Made by a program: the position numbers and the translations under genes
The notes under the pieces: generated by a model
The model's input: only the letters and a program-made list of their open reading frames with translations
What the model was told of the DNA's origin: nothing
The model's database searches: none
NCBI GenBank assembly: GCA_002373675.1
Contig: DFLF01000005.1
Span: 81,667-145,666 of the forward strand
From: Pseudobutyrivibrio sp. UBA3626
GTDB taxonomy: Bacteria > Bacillota > Clostridia > Lachnospirales > Lachnospiraceae
Direction of reading: 5' to 3'
Length of the DNA: 64,000 bases
Part shown: positions 42,740 through 51,730 of the stretch, piece by piece
Position numbering within the stretch: position 1 is the stretch's first letter
Layout: every line of letters starts with the position of its first letter

Positions 42740-45700
42740 TTATAAATTACCTAATTCTTCTATGAATGCCCGTGCTATTCCATATAATGATTTGGTAAGG
42801 ACAGCTTGTGTCTCATCATTACTAGACATTGCTTCTTCCTTGCTTACGGTATCAAAGTCTATCTGTGACTCTGAGAGTATGAAATTATTGGCATCTACCT
42901 TCTTACTCCACTCAAAGGAAATGTTGGCATCAGCATCACTGTTAGCTGAGATAGCCCGGTTCAGAGCCTCCCTATTCCTCTCTAGTAGTTGCCTTGTATT
43001 CTCTCTGTCACAGTTAACTTCGCCTATGAAGCTTCCTGCTTCGTAGCGGAATGATGCAGTAACCTGCCCGGTCTTTTCCATGTCAAATGCTATATCAACA
43101 AGACCTTTCTTATCACTTCCACGAACAATCTTAAGATTGAGATTGCCGACTTCATCAGCAACCATAATTGGCACAATATAATTCTCACTTCTCTTGGATA
43201 TCTCGCCCTGTGTATGAAGCTCAGTCTGAATAAGATGCATTCCTCTTACATCAATACTTCTGACATCTTCTTCTACTATCATATTCTTCATAACATTTTC
43301 AGCAAGCTCCTCAAGGCGCCTCTGGGCATCAGCCATATCTTCCGGCGTCTTAACGGACTCACCGTATTCATGAATAAGGTTGGCAATGATATCATCTATT
43401 TCCTCATCAAGAGTCTTAGGGGTGTCTTCTGCTTCCATACCGACTTCTGAGGCGTACGAGCCCTCTCTGTCAAGTCCCACCTGACGCTTTGCGGCGCGAT
43501 TTAGAAGTGTTCTCATCATTGAATTGCCTTCTGCCATAAGCTGAGTAATTGCATTAATGTTGTTGGACGTAAAAGGCATATCCAGAGATTTAAGATAATC
43601 GAGCACCTGCCTGTCCGCTTTATAGGACTGCAGTAGTTCTTCACGACGCATATTATTATAGGCATTGCTGACTTCCTGCTCATGTGCTGCAAGCTGTGGA
43701 TCAGCGTCCATATCATTAAGCCTTGTGGATAACTGTTCGGGAGTAAGAGACATGTACTCATTCTCACTATTAAATTGCATTAACTTAGCAGGTGTAATGG
43801 TATCTTCTACCTTGCGCATACTTACAGACTGAATCGACATCTCAATCTGATCCGTTATGCTAAGGCTGTCCTTATTAAAGCCCTCGATTCCACCGAAGTC
43901 ATCATCAATAGTATATTCTCTGTTCTCATGCTTGGCAGTTCTTGTTGCTGTCAAGAGATTACGCATCGTAACCTGCGCACCCTGTTCTAACAACATTCCT
44001 ATTGCTGCACCATCTGATTTATTCACCTGATGAATCAGTCGATATACTCCGATAAATCCTTCTCTCTCGTCTTCTGTTATGCCGTTTTCCTGCTCAAGCC
44101 TGTATAAGAACTCAGCGTATTTCTCTTCCTCGCTTGAGACTTCCATAGTCTGCATGATTTCTTCTGAATGTTGAAGCAATTCTTCCATTGTCATATCAAG
44201 CGGATTCATGCCGGACTTAATCATCTCGCATACAACGCCGGGTTTGAGATTTTCTAATGCGCGGGTTACGGTATAATCGGTAGCTTTAACTTCCTTAACA
44301 GACTCGGCTGTTATCTCCATCTGGTTATATCCCAATATACGGACAGCTCTTCTGTTCTCATCAGTAAGATCCATATTGAGTTCACCGAGAAGATTATCAA
44401 CATTTCTAAATGCCTTACGGATACTGTCTCCTAAGTCTCGTCTTACTTCTGTCGCTGACGCTTCATAATAATCTGCTGCCTGATTGAATTTTGCTGAGAA
44501 GTTGGCCTGAATTGACTTCTCTGACGCTTCTTTTTGAACTGATGCGTCTATGGTATCATCTTGCGTTATAACTTCTTCACTATAGGAAATGCTTATACTT
44601 GCATAGCTTCTAAGCGTCATAGACTGAGCGTCAAGAGGCATAGCATAATCAGGAAGTGACTTGGACTTAGTCACTGCATCCATAGAATCACTTAAATTCT
44701 TGACTGCTTCCGGAGTTGCCTTGTCGGATAACATTGTATCAAGAAAGCTTCTCTCTAATTCTTCTATTGAATCTATATACTCCTGTAGGAGCATAGTGTC
44801 TATTGAGAATCCTCTTTTACTCAGGGCATAGTTTGCCTCTGTAGACATAATAAGCTGAATCTGCACAAGCTGCTTCTTATAGGTTATGTTGTTGTCTAAT
44901 ATACTCGGCGCATCTTTCGCATCTAATGTATTATTAACTGCGATGTTATTATCTACTACAGTCTCTTCTACGCCGTATGTGTTTAATTTCTCTATCTCCT
45001 TAAGGGCTGATTCGTATGCTTCTTTCTCAGCACTATTTGACGCATTAGCCTGTGCATTTTGTAGTGCGAACCTTGCAACATTTCCAACAGTAACAGGTTC
45101 ATTACTGTCTGTTATATCATCGATTATATCTTCTGTTGCTTCAAGAACACCCTGTTCTAACGCTCTCGACCTGGCATAGTCGGAATATCCCGGCATAAGA
45201 TATGCATCCCCAGGCTTCTTACCCTCAGCAACAGCATCTGTGATGTTAGTTATAATCTCATTAGTATCAGCAAGAGTAAACTCTCTTAACTCCTGCAATC
45301 TGAGTAACTGCTCCGGTGTTACGCTTACTCTGTTACTTACCATCCAGAAGCAATCCTTAATATTCTCTTCGCTTGCTTCCAATCCCGCTACCTGCAATAT
45401 GTCCTTAAATTGGGACACCATGCTTGATGTATCTCCCTTAAGTTCTAACTCTCTTGCGGAAGTCGTATAATTACTGCTTACAGTAGCCTTGTATATATTA
45501 TCTATTGTGGGCTCAAGCTCGTTACTAAGCATGTACTTAATTGTCTCGTCCGACAGCTTTGATGGCATCTCATCAACTTCTCGAAGTGCAAGTACGCTGT
45601 CATCAACTAGTTGCTTGTCACTCGGAAGCTGTGCTTCCTTAAGCGCGTGTTCAATAGCATTCGTATAGGAGCCACTCTGCTCAATCGCAGCCGAAGACAC

Positions 45701-46102
45701 ATCACCCATCATAGATATGTCTGCGCCACCCTTTGCCATGGCAATACGAATCTTATCTGCAATATCAACGAATTCCTTCTCATCCATATCCTTGGCATCA
45801 AAGCCTAATTCCTGCATTGCATCATAATTTCGCTGACTAAGATTAGATGCGCTGTTAACCTTGCCGTCGGCGCCTAAGTCCTTGTCAAGCTCATCCATTA
45901 TTGTATTGTTATTGGGATGTTTATACGTAAGATCGGACATATTAACTACGCCAAGACCTTCTTTATCAATCTTAGCGTGATCCTGCTGTGCTATAGATTG
46001 GTTGGTGTGAATTTTATCCTTGAAGAAGGCCGCATCAATGCCTATTCCTCTTGATTTATCCTGCGCTCCAACTTCTAGATTATTAATATCGTTTATCTGC
46101 AT
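42740..46102 (-). CDS. giant FliK-like / DUF6240-type protein
   Basis: A 1120-residue acidic, mostly helical protein without signal peptide. I do not recognise a characterised homologue. It resembles the large uncharacterised Lachnospiraceae proteins (DUF6240 type) encoded in flagellar regions. The last 150 residues (LNLKIVRGSDKKGLVDIAF, VTASFRYEAGSFIGEVNCD) follow the beta-alpha pattern of the FliK C-terminal domain, LxLxP-like strands then a short helix RQLLERNREAL. The rest has repeated helical units, e.g. TRALENLKPGVVCEMIKSGM-type segments (about 600-700). It could measure or regulate hook length; this is an inference. AAGGAG lies about 15 nt before the chosen ATG, rather far. Confidence 0.55.
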   Translation of the reverse strand: MQINDINNLEVGAQDKSRGIGIDAAFFKDKIHTNQSIAQQDHAKIDKEGLGVVNMSDLTYKHPNNNTIMDELDKDLGADGKVNSASNLSQRNYDAMQELGFDAKDMDEKEFVDIADKIRIAMAKGGADISMMGDVSSAAIEQSGSYTNAIEHALKEAQLPSDKQLVDDSVLALREVDEMPSKLSDETIKYMLSNELEPTIDNIYKATVSSNYTTSARELELKGDTSSMVSQFKDILQVAGLEASEENIKDCFWMVSNRVSVTPEQLLRLQELREFTLADTNEIITNITDAVAEGKKPGDAYLMPGYSDYARSRALEQGVLEATEDIIDDITDSNEPVTVGNVARFALQNAQANASNSAEKEAYESALKEIEKLNTYGVEETVVDNNIAVNNTLDAKDAPSILDNNITYKKQLVQIQLIMSTEANYALSKRGFSIDTMLLQEYIDSIEELERSFLDTMLSDKATPEAVKNLSDSMDAVTKSKSLPDYAMPLDAQSMTLRSYASISISYSEEVITQDDTIDASVQKEASEKSIQANFSAKFNQAADYYEASATEVRRDLGDSIRKAFRNVDNLLGELNMDLTDENRRAVRILGYNQMEITAESVKEVKATDYTVTRALENLKPGVVCEMIKSGMNPLDMTMEELLQHSEEIMQTMEVSSEEEKYAEFLYRLEQENGITEDEREGFIGVYRLIHQVNKSDGAAIGMLLEQGAQVTMRNLLTATRTAKHENREYTIDDDFGGIEGFNKDSLSITDQIEMSIQSVSMRKVEDTITPAKLMQFNSENEYMSLTPEQLSTRLNDMDADPQLAAHEQEVSNAYNNMRREELLQSYKADRQVLDYLKSLDMPFTSNNINAITQLMAEGNSMMRTLLNRAAKRQVGLDREGSYASEVGMEAEDTPKTLDEEIDDIIANLIHEYGESVKTPEDMADAQRRLEELAENVMKNMIVEEDVRSIDVRGMHLIQTELHTQGEISKRSENYIVPIMVADEVGNLNLKIVRGSDKKGLVDIAFDMEKTGQVTASFRYEAGSFIGEVNCDRENTRQLLERNREALNRAISANSDADANISFEWSKKVDANNFILSESQIDFDTVSKEEAMSSNDETQAVLTKSLYGIARAFIEELGNL

Positions 46103-46171
46103 AATGTGTACTTAGCTCCTTATTATTATTTCTTCCTATATTCCGTTATAAGGAGACTCGCACCATTTTAG

Positions 46172-46265
46172 TTTTCGCTTACGCGAAAAGGCGCTCGTCG
46201 TGCAGACACCTACTTCGTAGCTATCTGCCTACAGCATTCCCTTGCGTTAAGTCACGTCCGTGTGA
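46172..46265. repeat. palindrome cluster upstream of sfsA
   Basis: TTTTCGC-TTAC-GCGAAAA (46172-46189); a two-tier palindrome GCAGACA/TATCTGC (one mismatch) around CTAC-TTC-GTAG (46202-46228); and TCAC/GTGA near 46252-46265. The TTC loop and nested layout are like the other elements. The 291-bp gap 46103-46393 otherwise holds the sfsA promoter. Confidence 0.65.
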
Positions 46266-46358
46266 TTATTCTATTTATTATTTCGGCAGAACTTGTATTT
46301 TCCCTTACCCTTTCCTTCAATGTCCTGTTTTTGAGCCACAATATCCTGTATTCTATCT

Positions 46359-46387
46359 TTGCGTTTTTAGAGTTATAAGCGTATTAT
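46359..46387 (+). promoter_or_regulatory. sfsA promoter, leaderless layout
   Basis: -35 TTGCGT (46359-46364), 17-bp spacer, -10 TATTAT (46382-46387). The -10 ends 6 nt before the sfsA ATG, so transcription should start at or next to the start codon. No ribosome binding site is present. Confidence 0.55.
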
Positions 46388-46393
46388 TACAAT

Positions 46394-47044
46394 ATGAGAT
46401 ATAACAATATTACCCAGGCAATCTTCTTAGACCGCCCTAATAGATTTATTGCAAATGTGGATATAGAAGGACAAATAGAAACTGTTCATGTAAAAAATAC
46501 GGGAAGATGCAAAGAGCTATTAATACCCGGCTGTGAGGTATGGCTTAATGAACCGGGAACCCCCGGCAGAAAGACAAAGTATGATTTAGTGGCAGTAAGA
46601 AAAGATAGTGGAATACTATTTAACATTGACAGTCAGGCTCCAAATAAGGTGGTAAATGAGTGGCTGCAAGGCCAAAACTATGATACAGTTGTGCCTGAAT
46701 ATACATATGGTGATTCAAGAATTGATTTCTATATGACTCGAGGTAAAGCCCGCTTTCTTATGGAAGTTAAAGGGTGCACTCTTGAAGTAGATGGCATTGG
46801 ATATTTCCCGGATGCTCCTACTGAAAGAGGTGTAAAACATCTTCGCGAACTGACTAAAGCCACAAAAGATGGATACAAAGCCATGCTGGCATTTGTGATT
46901 CAAATGGATGGTGTATCAGAGGTTCGACCTAACATTGAAACTCACCCTGAATTTGGAACTGCCCTGGCAGAAGCTAAAGCGGCTGGTGTTGAGGTTTTAT
47001 TCTTAAAATGTCATGTGGAGCCGGATTTGTTGGAGATAATATAA
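46394..47044 (+). CDS. sfsA: SfsA homologue
   Basis: A 216-residue SfsA (sugar fermentation stimulation) protein. The N-terminal OB-like domain has FLDRPNRFIANVDIEG and HVKNTGRCKELLIPG; the C-terminal half has a nuclease-like core: DSRIDFYM then FLMEVKGCTL, which supplies the D...ExK residues, and DAPTERGVKHLREL. A nucleic-acid role is proposed for the family but not settled. It has no Shine-Dalgarno sequence, and a -10 box lies 6 nt before the ATG, which suggests leaderless mRNA. It is convergent with the PPC-domain gene 10 bp away. Confidence 0.93.
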   Translation: MRYNNITQAIFLDRPNRFIANVDIEGQIETVHVKNTGRCKELLIPGCEVWLNEPGTPGRKTKYDLVAVRKDSGILFNIDSQAPNKVVNEWLQGQNYDTVVPEYTYGDSRIDFYMTRGKARFLMEVKGCTLEVDGIGYFPDAPTERGVKHLRELTKATKDGYKAMLAFVIQMDGVSEVRPNIETHPEFGTALAEAKAAGVEVLFLKCHVEPDLLEII

Positions 47045-47054
47045 AATCATTCCC

Positions 47055-47492
47055 CTACTTAAAATCCCAGAACCCGGTTCCTGTCTCAGGGTCATATTTT
47101 CTACCTATAATTCCATTTATCACCGGGCGAAGCTCAATTTCTGCTGTATATAATACTTCGATTGACTTAATGTGACCGCCACCTACACAGTGCTCACCAC
47201 CTTCCTTATAGGTGAACATAGCATGGGTGTGATGGTAGTAATCTCCTGCCTCGTCTGTTACAACATTTCCACTAAGTGATGTGAGCTCCAGCATGCCGCT
47301 AAGTTCGCTTGTCTCAAATTCACCGGTAGAGGGAATGAATGTCTGAATCTCGGCCTTACTACAACCTCCGATTCCACTGAATGTTGCAGACCTTATATTT
47401 TCTTTTTTGCAAATGTCAAGAATAGAAGAAATAATCTCATCATTTCTATCTAATCGAATGTAATAAGTTTTGTTGTAATTTCTGTATTCCAT
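47055..47492 (-). CDS. PPC-domain (DUF296) protein
   Basis: A 145-residue single-domain PPC/DUF296 protein. Conserved features: NIRSATFSGIGGCSKAEIQ, LSGNVV, DYYHHTHAMF and GGGHIKSIEVLYTAEI; the His residues probably bind a metal. Plant relatives join this domain to AT-hooks; stand-alone bacterial members are trimers of unknown role. AGGATAAAGC precedes the ATG. It stands between sfsA and the defence island. Confidence 0.85.
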   Translation of the reverse strand: MEYRNYNKTYYIRLDRNDEIISSILDICKKENIRSATFSGIGGCSKAEIQTFIPSTGEFETSELSGMLELTSLSGNVVTDEAGDYYHHTHAMFTYKEGGEHCVGGGHIKSIEVLYTAEIELRPVINGIIGRKYDPETGTGFWDFK

Positions 47493-47537
47493 GCTTTATC
47501 CTCTCGTCTCCTTATTTCTTCCCATATTCTAGCTTCT

Positions 47538-48797
47538 TTACAATGGGGCTTCTGACAGAATCTTCTTACACAGCTCCTTTGATTCTCTGAAGCCTTTACT
47601 CTCCAGAATCTCTGAAGCCTCCTTTATGCTCTTTTCAAATATATTAGCAATGCCATCATAGATATTCTCCACCATTCTACTTCCAATACCTATTTCGCTA
47701 GACGCATTAACAAAACTATTTCTGGAAATCCTTTCTATATCTATTTCGTCTCCAACATAAAAAGACATCTCAGGCGAAGTCTTATATACTCTTGTTGATA
47801 CTATATCATATGCCGGTGATAATTCTATTGACTTCAAATCGTTACTGTATACAAGCGCATGATTCTTTATGTGGCAATCTGTATTGCCAACTAAGTAATT
47901 GAATACTATTCGTTCTAGAAAATGTTGCTGTTCTCTAATTGGATCTGTTGTATGTCGTCTAATAAGTTCAAACATCTTCGTCAAATATCCAGATTTTACC
48001 CTCTCATATTTATTCTCGGAAGCAATACCCATTGCCTGTGCGAAATCCTCCTGGTGTAGCCTAAGTGGAACCGGCAAACCATCTATCTTTTTTTTGACAT
48101 TAATTTCTCTATCATATCTCCTGGTTGCATATAATACGTCTTCATCTTTTCCATTGCCAATATTAATAATAAAACTATCAGGAACTTCTATGCCACAATA
48201 TCTTGCCGCAAGCATACACATCTGTTCATTTAACACAATCTGATTAAGTCTTACGTGACTTTGTTTTACAATATGTGTGCTAGGAGCATTTCCACTAGGA
48301 AGATACCAGCCTCCTTTGTCATCATAATACAAACCAACTTTTCCAGATGCCCCAGCTAGAGATAAATGAGTCTGCATCAACATCTGAGTAGATTTTGTTG
48401 CGCCCTCTGCAGCCAATTCTCTCACTTGAGCATCAGATAATTTCTCATAGTGAGACTCAATGTGCTCGTCAATTTCAATTATTCTTATGGCTCCAAGACA
48501 TTCTTTTCCTAAGCTTGCAAGAATGGATAAATAATCACGTTCATCTGTTCTAATCCAGTTGGCTACAGCACGTCTAGAGAACCCTTCGGGTAATAGACTC
48601 TCAAAAAAACACATCGTCTGCTCACTGGAAAAAGGCTCTCTTTGAAATTGTAATGAAATAGAAATTGGCACACCTATTTCAGAATCCATATAGTCTGTAT
48701 CGTATTGAAAAACGGCATCTTGATAGTTCTCTCCCAAGATGAATCCCACAAGATGTTGCTCCCCTTTTATTTCTATATAAACTTCTAATTTTCTCAT
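47538..48797 (-). CDS. hipA: HipA-family serine/threonine kinase toxin
   Basis: A 419-residue full-length HipA-like kinase. The N-terminal HipA-N1 domain is at about 1-105 (LPEGFSRRAVANWI), the kinase domain after. An ATP-binding region is ASGKVGLYYDDKGGW-type, with STHIVKQSH. The catalytic Asp is in VGNTDCHIKNHAL and metal Asp in LSPAYDIVSTRVY. HipA toxins phosphorylate translation components (GltX in E. coli), causing dormancy; the target here is unknown. It starts 2 bp after the antitoxin gene, a coupled toxin-antitoxin order. Confidence 0.92.
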   Translation of the reverse strand: MRKLEVYIEIKGEQHLVGFILGENYQDAVFQYDTDYMDSEIGVPISISLQFQREPFSSEQTMCFFESLLPEGFSRRAVANWIRTDERDYLSILASLGKECLGAIRIIEIDEHIESHYEKLSDAQVRELAAEGATKSTQMLMQTHLSLAGASGKVGLYYDDKGGWYLPSGNAPSTHIVKQSHVRLNQIVLNEQMCMLAARYCGIEVPDSFIINIGNGKDEDVLYATRRYDREINVKKKIDGLPVPLRLHQEDFAQAMGIASENKYERVKSGYLTKMFELIRRHTTDPIREQQHFLERIVFNYLVGNTDCHIKNHALVYSNDLKSIELSPAYDIVSTRVYKTSPEMSFYVGDEIDIERISRNSFVNASSEIGIGSRMVENIYDGIANIFEKSIKEASEILESKGFRESKELCKKILSEAPL

Positions 48798-48799
48798 GT

Positions 48800-49012
48800 T
48801 TAGCCTCTCTCCTTTATTTCTATATCTAATCCAAGAAGATTAGCCAGTTGCAGTGCTTTACCAAATTCTATTGTCTTTTTCCCATTTTCCAAATCAGATA
48901 TAAACGTAATCGATAAACCGGTAAAATCAGAGATATACTTCTGTGTATAGCCAAGCCTTTTCCTTCTGTTTCTTACTTCTCTGCCAAAGTCATTTACATT
49001 CTCAATCTTCAT
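48800..49012 (-). CDS. hipB: HipB-like XRE antitoxin
   Basis: A 70-residue helix-turn-helix protein (LGYTQKYISDFTGLSITFIS, DLENGKKTIEFGKALQLANLLG), the usual HipB layout. It binds and blocks HipA and represses the operon. The start is ATG-AAG-ATT at 49012, 6 nt after GAGG; the upstream ATG at 49033 has no ribosome binding site. Two GCCGNNCGGC sites flank and overlap its promoter. It lies 112 bp after the end of the upstream XRE partner gene. Confidence 0.9.
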   Translation of the reverse strand: MKIENVNDFGREVRNRRKRLGYTQKYISDFTGLSITFISDLENGKKTIEFGKALQLANLLGLDIEIKERG

Positions 49013-49057
49013 ATTGCGCCTCGCCACTTTCATTAATAGCTTTTGTTTAAAAATTTA

Positions 49058-49114
49058 GCCGTTCGGCAAACATATACTAATAACAGTATATATTATGCCG
49101 TACGGCTGAGTCAA
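49058..49114 (-). promoter_or_regulatory. hipBA promoter with two palindromic operators
   Basis: Leftward: -35 TTGACT (49114-49109), 18-bp spacer, -10 TATACT (49090-49085). The palindromes GCCGTACGGC (49106-49097, within the spacer) and GCCGTTCGGC (49067-49058, after the start) have centres 39 bp apart. HipB-type autoregulation is the likely use. Confidence 0.7.
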
Positions 49115-49123
49115 GTGCCTCTC

Positions 49124-49756
49124 TTACACGATATCCCGAACGTTACAGCCAATGGCATCTGCAAGACTTATAACAGTGGCTACCGATGCGTGACTCAAAT
49201 TTTTTCGTCCCTGCTCGTATTGTTCAATCATTCTTTGCGATACTCCGCTTTTAACAGAAAGTTGCTTCTGTGTCAGTCCGGCATAAGCACGAAGTCTTTT
49301 CAGTCGAGTCTCATTCTTTATAGTCTCTCTTCTCTTATCCAACGCGTCTACAAACTGCCTCACATCCATTTCGTGAAACGGCTCGTACATTTCAACAACT
49401 TCGTTTATCGGGATGATTTTCTGAATATCATCATAGGACATATTACGATACCATGAATAGTATGCAAGCGACCACCCGGCAAAATACTCCGGGGATTTGT
49501 TATAACAGCCACTTGGCTTAACTTCACACTCAGCTCCTGTTACTTCATAATACACCTCGTAAAAGAGTTCGACTCCGGACATTCCAACCAGAACTCTAGG
49601 TTCGCCCATATAGACCCTCCTCGCCACGCCTGAATTAATATACAAGTCAAAGTAACGCTCTATATTCCATTGCATATCATATCTTGCAAAATGCAACATG
49701 TCACCCATGGCAACCTGGGCTTTTCCAAGATATAGCTCATTGTATGCGTGGGTCAT
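49124..49756 (-). CDS. XRE-domain partner (antitoxin candidate) of the ART-like toxin
   Basis: A 210-residue protein. The N-terminal 140 residues are not recognised (LFYEVYYEVTGAECEV, EYFAGWSLAYYSWYRNMSYD). The C-terminal 60 residues are an XRE helix-turn-helix (LRAYAGLTQKQLSVKSGVSQ, IEQYEQGRKNLSHASVATVI). It overlaps the DUF3990 gene by 20 bp, so the two are translationally coupled. The gene order and the autoregulated-looking promoter upstream indicate the antitoxin of a two-gene module, with toxin first. Which end neutralises the toxin is unknown. Confidence 0.7.
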   Translation of the reverse strand: MTHAYNELYLGKAQVAMGDMLHFARYDMQWNIERYFDLYINSGVARRVYMGEPRVLVGMSGVELFYEVYYEVTGAECEVKPSGCYNKSPEYFAGWSLAYYSWYRNMSYDDIQKIIPINEVVEMYEPFHEMDVRQFVDALDKRRETIKNETRLKRLRAYAGLTQKQLSVKSGVSQRMIEQYEQGRKNLSHASVATVISLADAIGCNVRDIV

Positions 49757-50402
49757 CAGCCTTCATCTCCTTGTCAATTATTGTCGTTATATAAACAGCA
49801 TTCTTAACATATGAACTTCGATTCATCTCAAAATAGCTCTTCCTCGCCCTTTCATCTCTAGTCATCCGTTTACTTAACCAAAGGTTCTTGTCTACAAATT
49901 CAGCATCTGTAAACTCAAGTCTCTCGTATGCTCTCTTACTTTTTAAAACAATCTGGTTCCCAAGATCGCCTAAATGCATTGCCTTTTTTAACTGCTCTAA
50001 GGAAATCACATTGTTAATAAAGTCCTGCGCAAATGAAAAATAACTGTCATCAGCGCGATATCCTTCTATAACATCATACGACTCATAATTAACACCAAAA
50101 ACTTCCGTTAAATACTTTTTACCTTCATTGGCAGAAGCGGTATCAACAGAAAATATTCTGTTCTGTAATAATATAGCAAGCCATGTTAAGATATGGTACT
50201 CATTAAGATTCAAAACTCTTAATCCATCAGTGTCGAAATCGTATACATTAAGATATCCATCATGTTCAGTTGTTACTGCCCATTCTCTCCCGATATCCGG
50301 ATACTCCGTGCAATAAAAACCATAACCATAATCGTTATACTTTTTCCCACCCATATAGTATGGATGTTCCAATATCTTTTCTGAACCGTGATACACAATC
50401 AT
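49737..50402 (-). CDS. DUF3990 protein, probable ADP-ribosyltransferase-fold toxin
   Basis: A 221-residue DUF3990 family protein. MIVYHGSEKI at the start and the DYGYGFYCTEYPDIGREWA segment match the H-Y pattern of ADP-ribosyltransferase folds; a late acidic residue should complete the site (LEFTDAEFVDKN is a candidate). Proteins of this kind are found as toxins beside DNA-binding partners. AAGGAGAG lies shortly before the ATG. A perfect 19-bp inverted repeat covers its -10 region. It is followed with a 20-bp overlap by the XRE partner gene. The target and NAD dependence are inferred. Confidence 0.75.
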   Translation of the reverse strand: MIVYHGSEKILEHPYYMGGKKYNDYGYGFYCTEYPDIGREWAVTTEHDGYLNVYDFDTDGLRVLNLNEYHILTWLAILLQNRIFSVDTASANEGKKYLTEVFGVNYESYDVIEGYRADDSYFSFAQDFINNVISLEQLKKAMHLGDLGNQIVLKSKRAYERLEFTDAEFVDKNLWLSKRMTRDERARKSYFEMNRSSYVKNAVYITTIIDKEMKADDPRIQ

Positions 50403-50416
50403 ATGATTCTCTCCTT

Positions 50417-50466
50417 ATACATCTATAGGTGTATATAATTATACACCTATAGATGTATGGATGCAA
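50417..50466 (-). promoter_or_regulatory. toxin-antitoxin promoter under a perfect palindrome
   Basis: Leftward: -35 TTGCAT (50466-50461), 17-bp spacer, -10 TATAAT (50443-50438). The arms 50417-50435 and 50440-50458 (ATACATCTATAGGTGTATA and its complement) are perfect over 19 bp with a 4-bp centre, spanning the -10 and start. It is a strong candidate operator for the coupled XRE protein. Confidence 0.8.
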
Positions 50467-50599
50467 CTATTCAAAAACAATTTTAGTGAATCAGCGTTTT
50501 CTTAACGGTAAAGAAATGATGTAAATCCTACTACTCGGTAGTTTTGGATATCTGTCTGTTTAATTAATGTGGCGATAACTCATAACGGCGCTCCTATTC

Positions 50600-51730
50600 C
50601 TATCTGCGATGTTCCTTCTCATAATTCTCTAGTATATAATTAAGCATATCAAATGCCACTTGCTTCTTCGCTTGCTTCTTTGATGATGAATCAATCGACG
50701 CAGAAAAATCAAATCCTTCTACTTTACATGTCACAAACCATATGGGATTACCATCATCATCATGTTCTTCGCGATATTCATACTCAGGCATAGCTATGTA
50801 ATCACGTCTTGCAAGAATCTCAAGCTGATTAATTGCCATCTCAAGTGTTGGCTCATCTATCTCATCCTTAATAGTGAAAAGCTTATTATGCGATTCAAGA
50901 TACTCGTATGCTAACTTGCACGCATTTCTTCGAGCTTCATTTTTAGAATATCCAAATCCTGCAAAAGCCGGAATATCATTTGCAATTTTAACAAAACAAG
51001 TACGTGTAGTGCCAGACAGATAACGATGTTCTTTACCTCCAAGAACATTGCAACTTTGATAAATAGTATTCTCTCGATGATAAAAACATGCACTTCCTCC
51101 GCCATGATCTTCATACTGAAACCAAGGTTCCATTCCATGGGATTCATCCCACTCATATATTAAGCTTACATAGTCAATCTCAGCATCAGTTGCAAGGATA
51201 GAATCCGGATTTAGCATAACCTCTACAACTTCCTGAATTTTTTCAAAATCCCAATTACTATCAATCGCTACTGCACCAATAATTGCTTCAAAGAGGTCTT
51301 CCTTAACGGATTTATCCCGCTCTCTGTTATTCAACACATCTCCCTTCCCCATAATGAGATAATCAGCAATGCGTAATTCATCAACACGTCTAGCCAGCGT
51401 ATCCTTCTGAACCAATCTTTGCTTAAGAATAGTTAATTCTCCTTCGTCCTTGCTAGAAGCAAATTCGTAGTCGTACTGCTCGCCAGTCCTCCCCATCATA
51501 TTAAGACCATCTTTTGTTGGAGACTTACCGTATTTACGAACCAGGTATCTTACTACAGCGATATCCAGCGCTTTGTCTCCAATGAACTCTAATACTTCAT
51601 TGTTTTCTCCGCCATTCTCTTCAGTGTAAGAACGGCGTGTAAATGCCTGTTTAAGAAGTGCTTCATTACTAAATTTGTAGTTGCCAATCTGCTGTGGCAC
51701 CAGCTTGTCAAATAAATCTTTCTTTTCCAT
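50600..51730 (-). CDS. accessory RNase III with two dsRNA-binding-like segments
   Basis: A 376-residue RNase III-like endonuclease, far longer than housekeeping RNase III (about 225-230). The catalytic domain is at about 1-170, with E45, E48 and D52 in NNEVLEFIGDKAL and D145, E148 in KEDLFEAIIGAVAID, so all expected metal ligands are present. A middle segment (about 185-280) ends GYSKNEARRNACKLAYEYL, and the C-terminus (about 310-370) has FDFSASIDSSSKKQAKKQVA; both end like dsRNA-binding domains. The start is ATG 51730, 11 nt after AAAGGA; a 33-codon extension upstream lacks a site. It sits alone in the defence island and may cut foreign or antisense dsRNA. Confidence 0.8.
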   Translation of the reverse strand: MEKKDLFDKLVPQQIGNYKFSNEALLKQAFTRRSYTEENGGENNEVLEFIGDKALDIAVVRYLVRKYGKSPTKDGLNMMGRTGEQYDYEFASSKDEGELTILKQRLVQKDTLARRVDELRIADYLIMGKGDVLNNRERDKSVKEDLFEAIIGAVAIDSNWDFEKIQEVVEVMLNPDSILATDAEIDYVSLIYEWDESHGMEPWFQYEDHGGGSACFYHRENTIYQSCNVLGGKEHRYLSGTTRTCFVKIANDIPAFAGFGYSKNEARRNACKLAYEYLESHNKLFTIKDEIDEPTLEMAINQLEILARRDYIAMPEYEYREEHDDDGNPIWFVTCKVEGFDFSASIDSSSKKQAKKQVAFDMLNYILENYEKEHRR

